A stretch of 5,054 nucleotides of DNA, taken from contig CALEHV010000024.1 in assembly GCA_937876465.1 (NCBI GenBank), positions 1 through 5,054 of the forward strand. The letters run 5' to 3'. The notes beneath the pieces are model-generated. The model saw only the letters and a list, made by a program, of their open reading frames with translations, was not told the DNA's origin and searched no databases. This DNA is from an uncultured Bacillota bacterium. GTDB lineage: Bacteria > Bacillota_I > Bacilli_A > RFN20 > CAG-826. Below, piece by piece: positions 4,884 to 5,054 of the stretch. How positions within the stretch are numbered: the first letter of the stretch is position 1; every line of letters starts with the position of its first letter. Position numbers and translations under genes: made by a program.

Positions 4884-5054
4884 TGTGTGGAAAATCTCAC
4901 TTTTAGAAGATAAATATAAGCCAAGGTGTGGAATTGTATCATTTCTTGCGTTTATATCCATAAGGAAATAACAGCATTGGTATAATAAATCGGTGCTGTT
5001 TTATAATGATTTTCTTCAAATGTGCATTGAAAAATATGCAGAAGATCCTTCATT
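4884..5054. mobile_element. Element end (copy A) running off the right edge
   Basis: The segment starts TGTGTGGAA at 4884, repeats GTGTGGAA at 4926-4933, then has AATTGTATCATTTCT (4932-4946), 24 bases, and the stem-loop at 4970-5000. Order and spacing match copy B at 2889: 48 versus 46 bases from TG to AATTGTAT, then an identical 24-base gap. Most other positions have diverged. As with copy B, an IS21-type end is the best guess. An ATG at 5020 opens a frame (MCIEKYAEDPS) that runs to the window edge, but without a Shine-Dalgarno, so I do not call it a gene. Any transposase would lie beyond 5054. Confidence 0.4.
4970..5002 (+). terminator. Stem-loop terminator in element copy A
   Basis: AACAGCATTG (4970-4979) pairs with CGGTGCTGTT (4991-5000) in ten pairs with two G-T wobbles and an 11-base loop. 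TT and then ATAAT follow. The U tract is shorter than in copy B, so termination may be weaker. Within an element end, this hairpin would shield the inside from transcription entering from outside. Confidence 0.45.

Noticed and set aside
4699..4971. Plus-strand frame of about 90 codons at the right edge, broken only by a TGA at 4789-4791.
   Set aside because: It would need TGA read as Trp, but all Trp codons in the four intact genes are TGG. It has no start or Shine-Dalgarno, and it overlaps the minus-strand fragment that has its own terminator.

Overview
The window is very AT-rich DNA with compact genes, ATG starts and the standard bacterial code. Every Trp in the four intact genes is TGG, and none of these genes contains an in-frame TGA. 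Together with the protein types (DegV/FakB, an XRE regulator with a membrane tail, an SPII lipoprotein), this suggests a low-GC Firmicute or Mollicute-like relative that uses code 11. No species can be named from the sequence.

Layout. Positions 1-528 carry no intact gene. They hold a possible IS3-like end, a 58-codon open frame entering from the left, and the broken C-terminal part of a minus-strand gene (351-497). A secreted lipoprotein of unknown function follows (529-1500). Behind it is a short signal-peptide-bearing reading frame with no start codon (1547-1759), probably a relic. The centrepiece is 1917-2774, a BRO-N-like domain joined to a class III Fic AMP-transferase domain that resembles Neisseria meningitidis NmFic. 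The gene has no Shine-Dalgarno sequence and looks leaderless. From 2889 there is a possible mobile-element end containing a rho-independent terminator, which also closes the Fic transcription unit. A DegV-family fatty-acid-binding protein follows on the minus strand (3046-3897). Divergent to it is an XRE-type repressor with four membrane helices (4036-4629), whose promoter spacer is filled by a 19-bp palindrome. The right edge holds a minus-strand gene fragment with its terminator. It appears to be cut by a second, diverged copy of the 2889 element end, which starts at 4884 and runs out of the window.

How they fit together. The genes do not form one pathway. DegV is a housekeeping-type gene. 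The rest looks like an accessory region: a regulated Fic fusion, a membrane-tethered regulator, a lipoprotein and several decayed genes, with two related mobile-element ends on either side of the DegV/XRE pair. The most unusual content is the BRO-N-Fic fusion with its likely self-directed operator, the paired element ends, and two apparently leaderless regulated genes.
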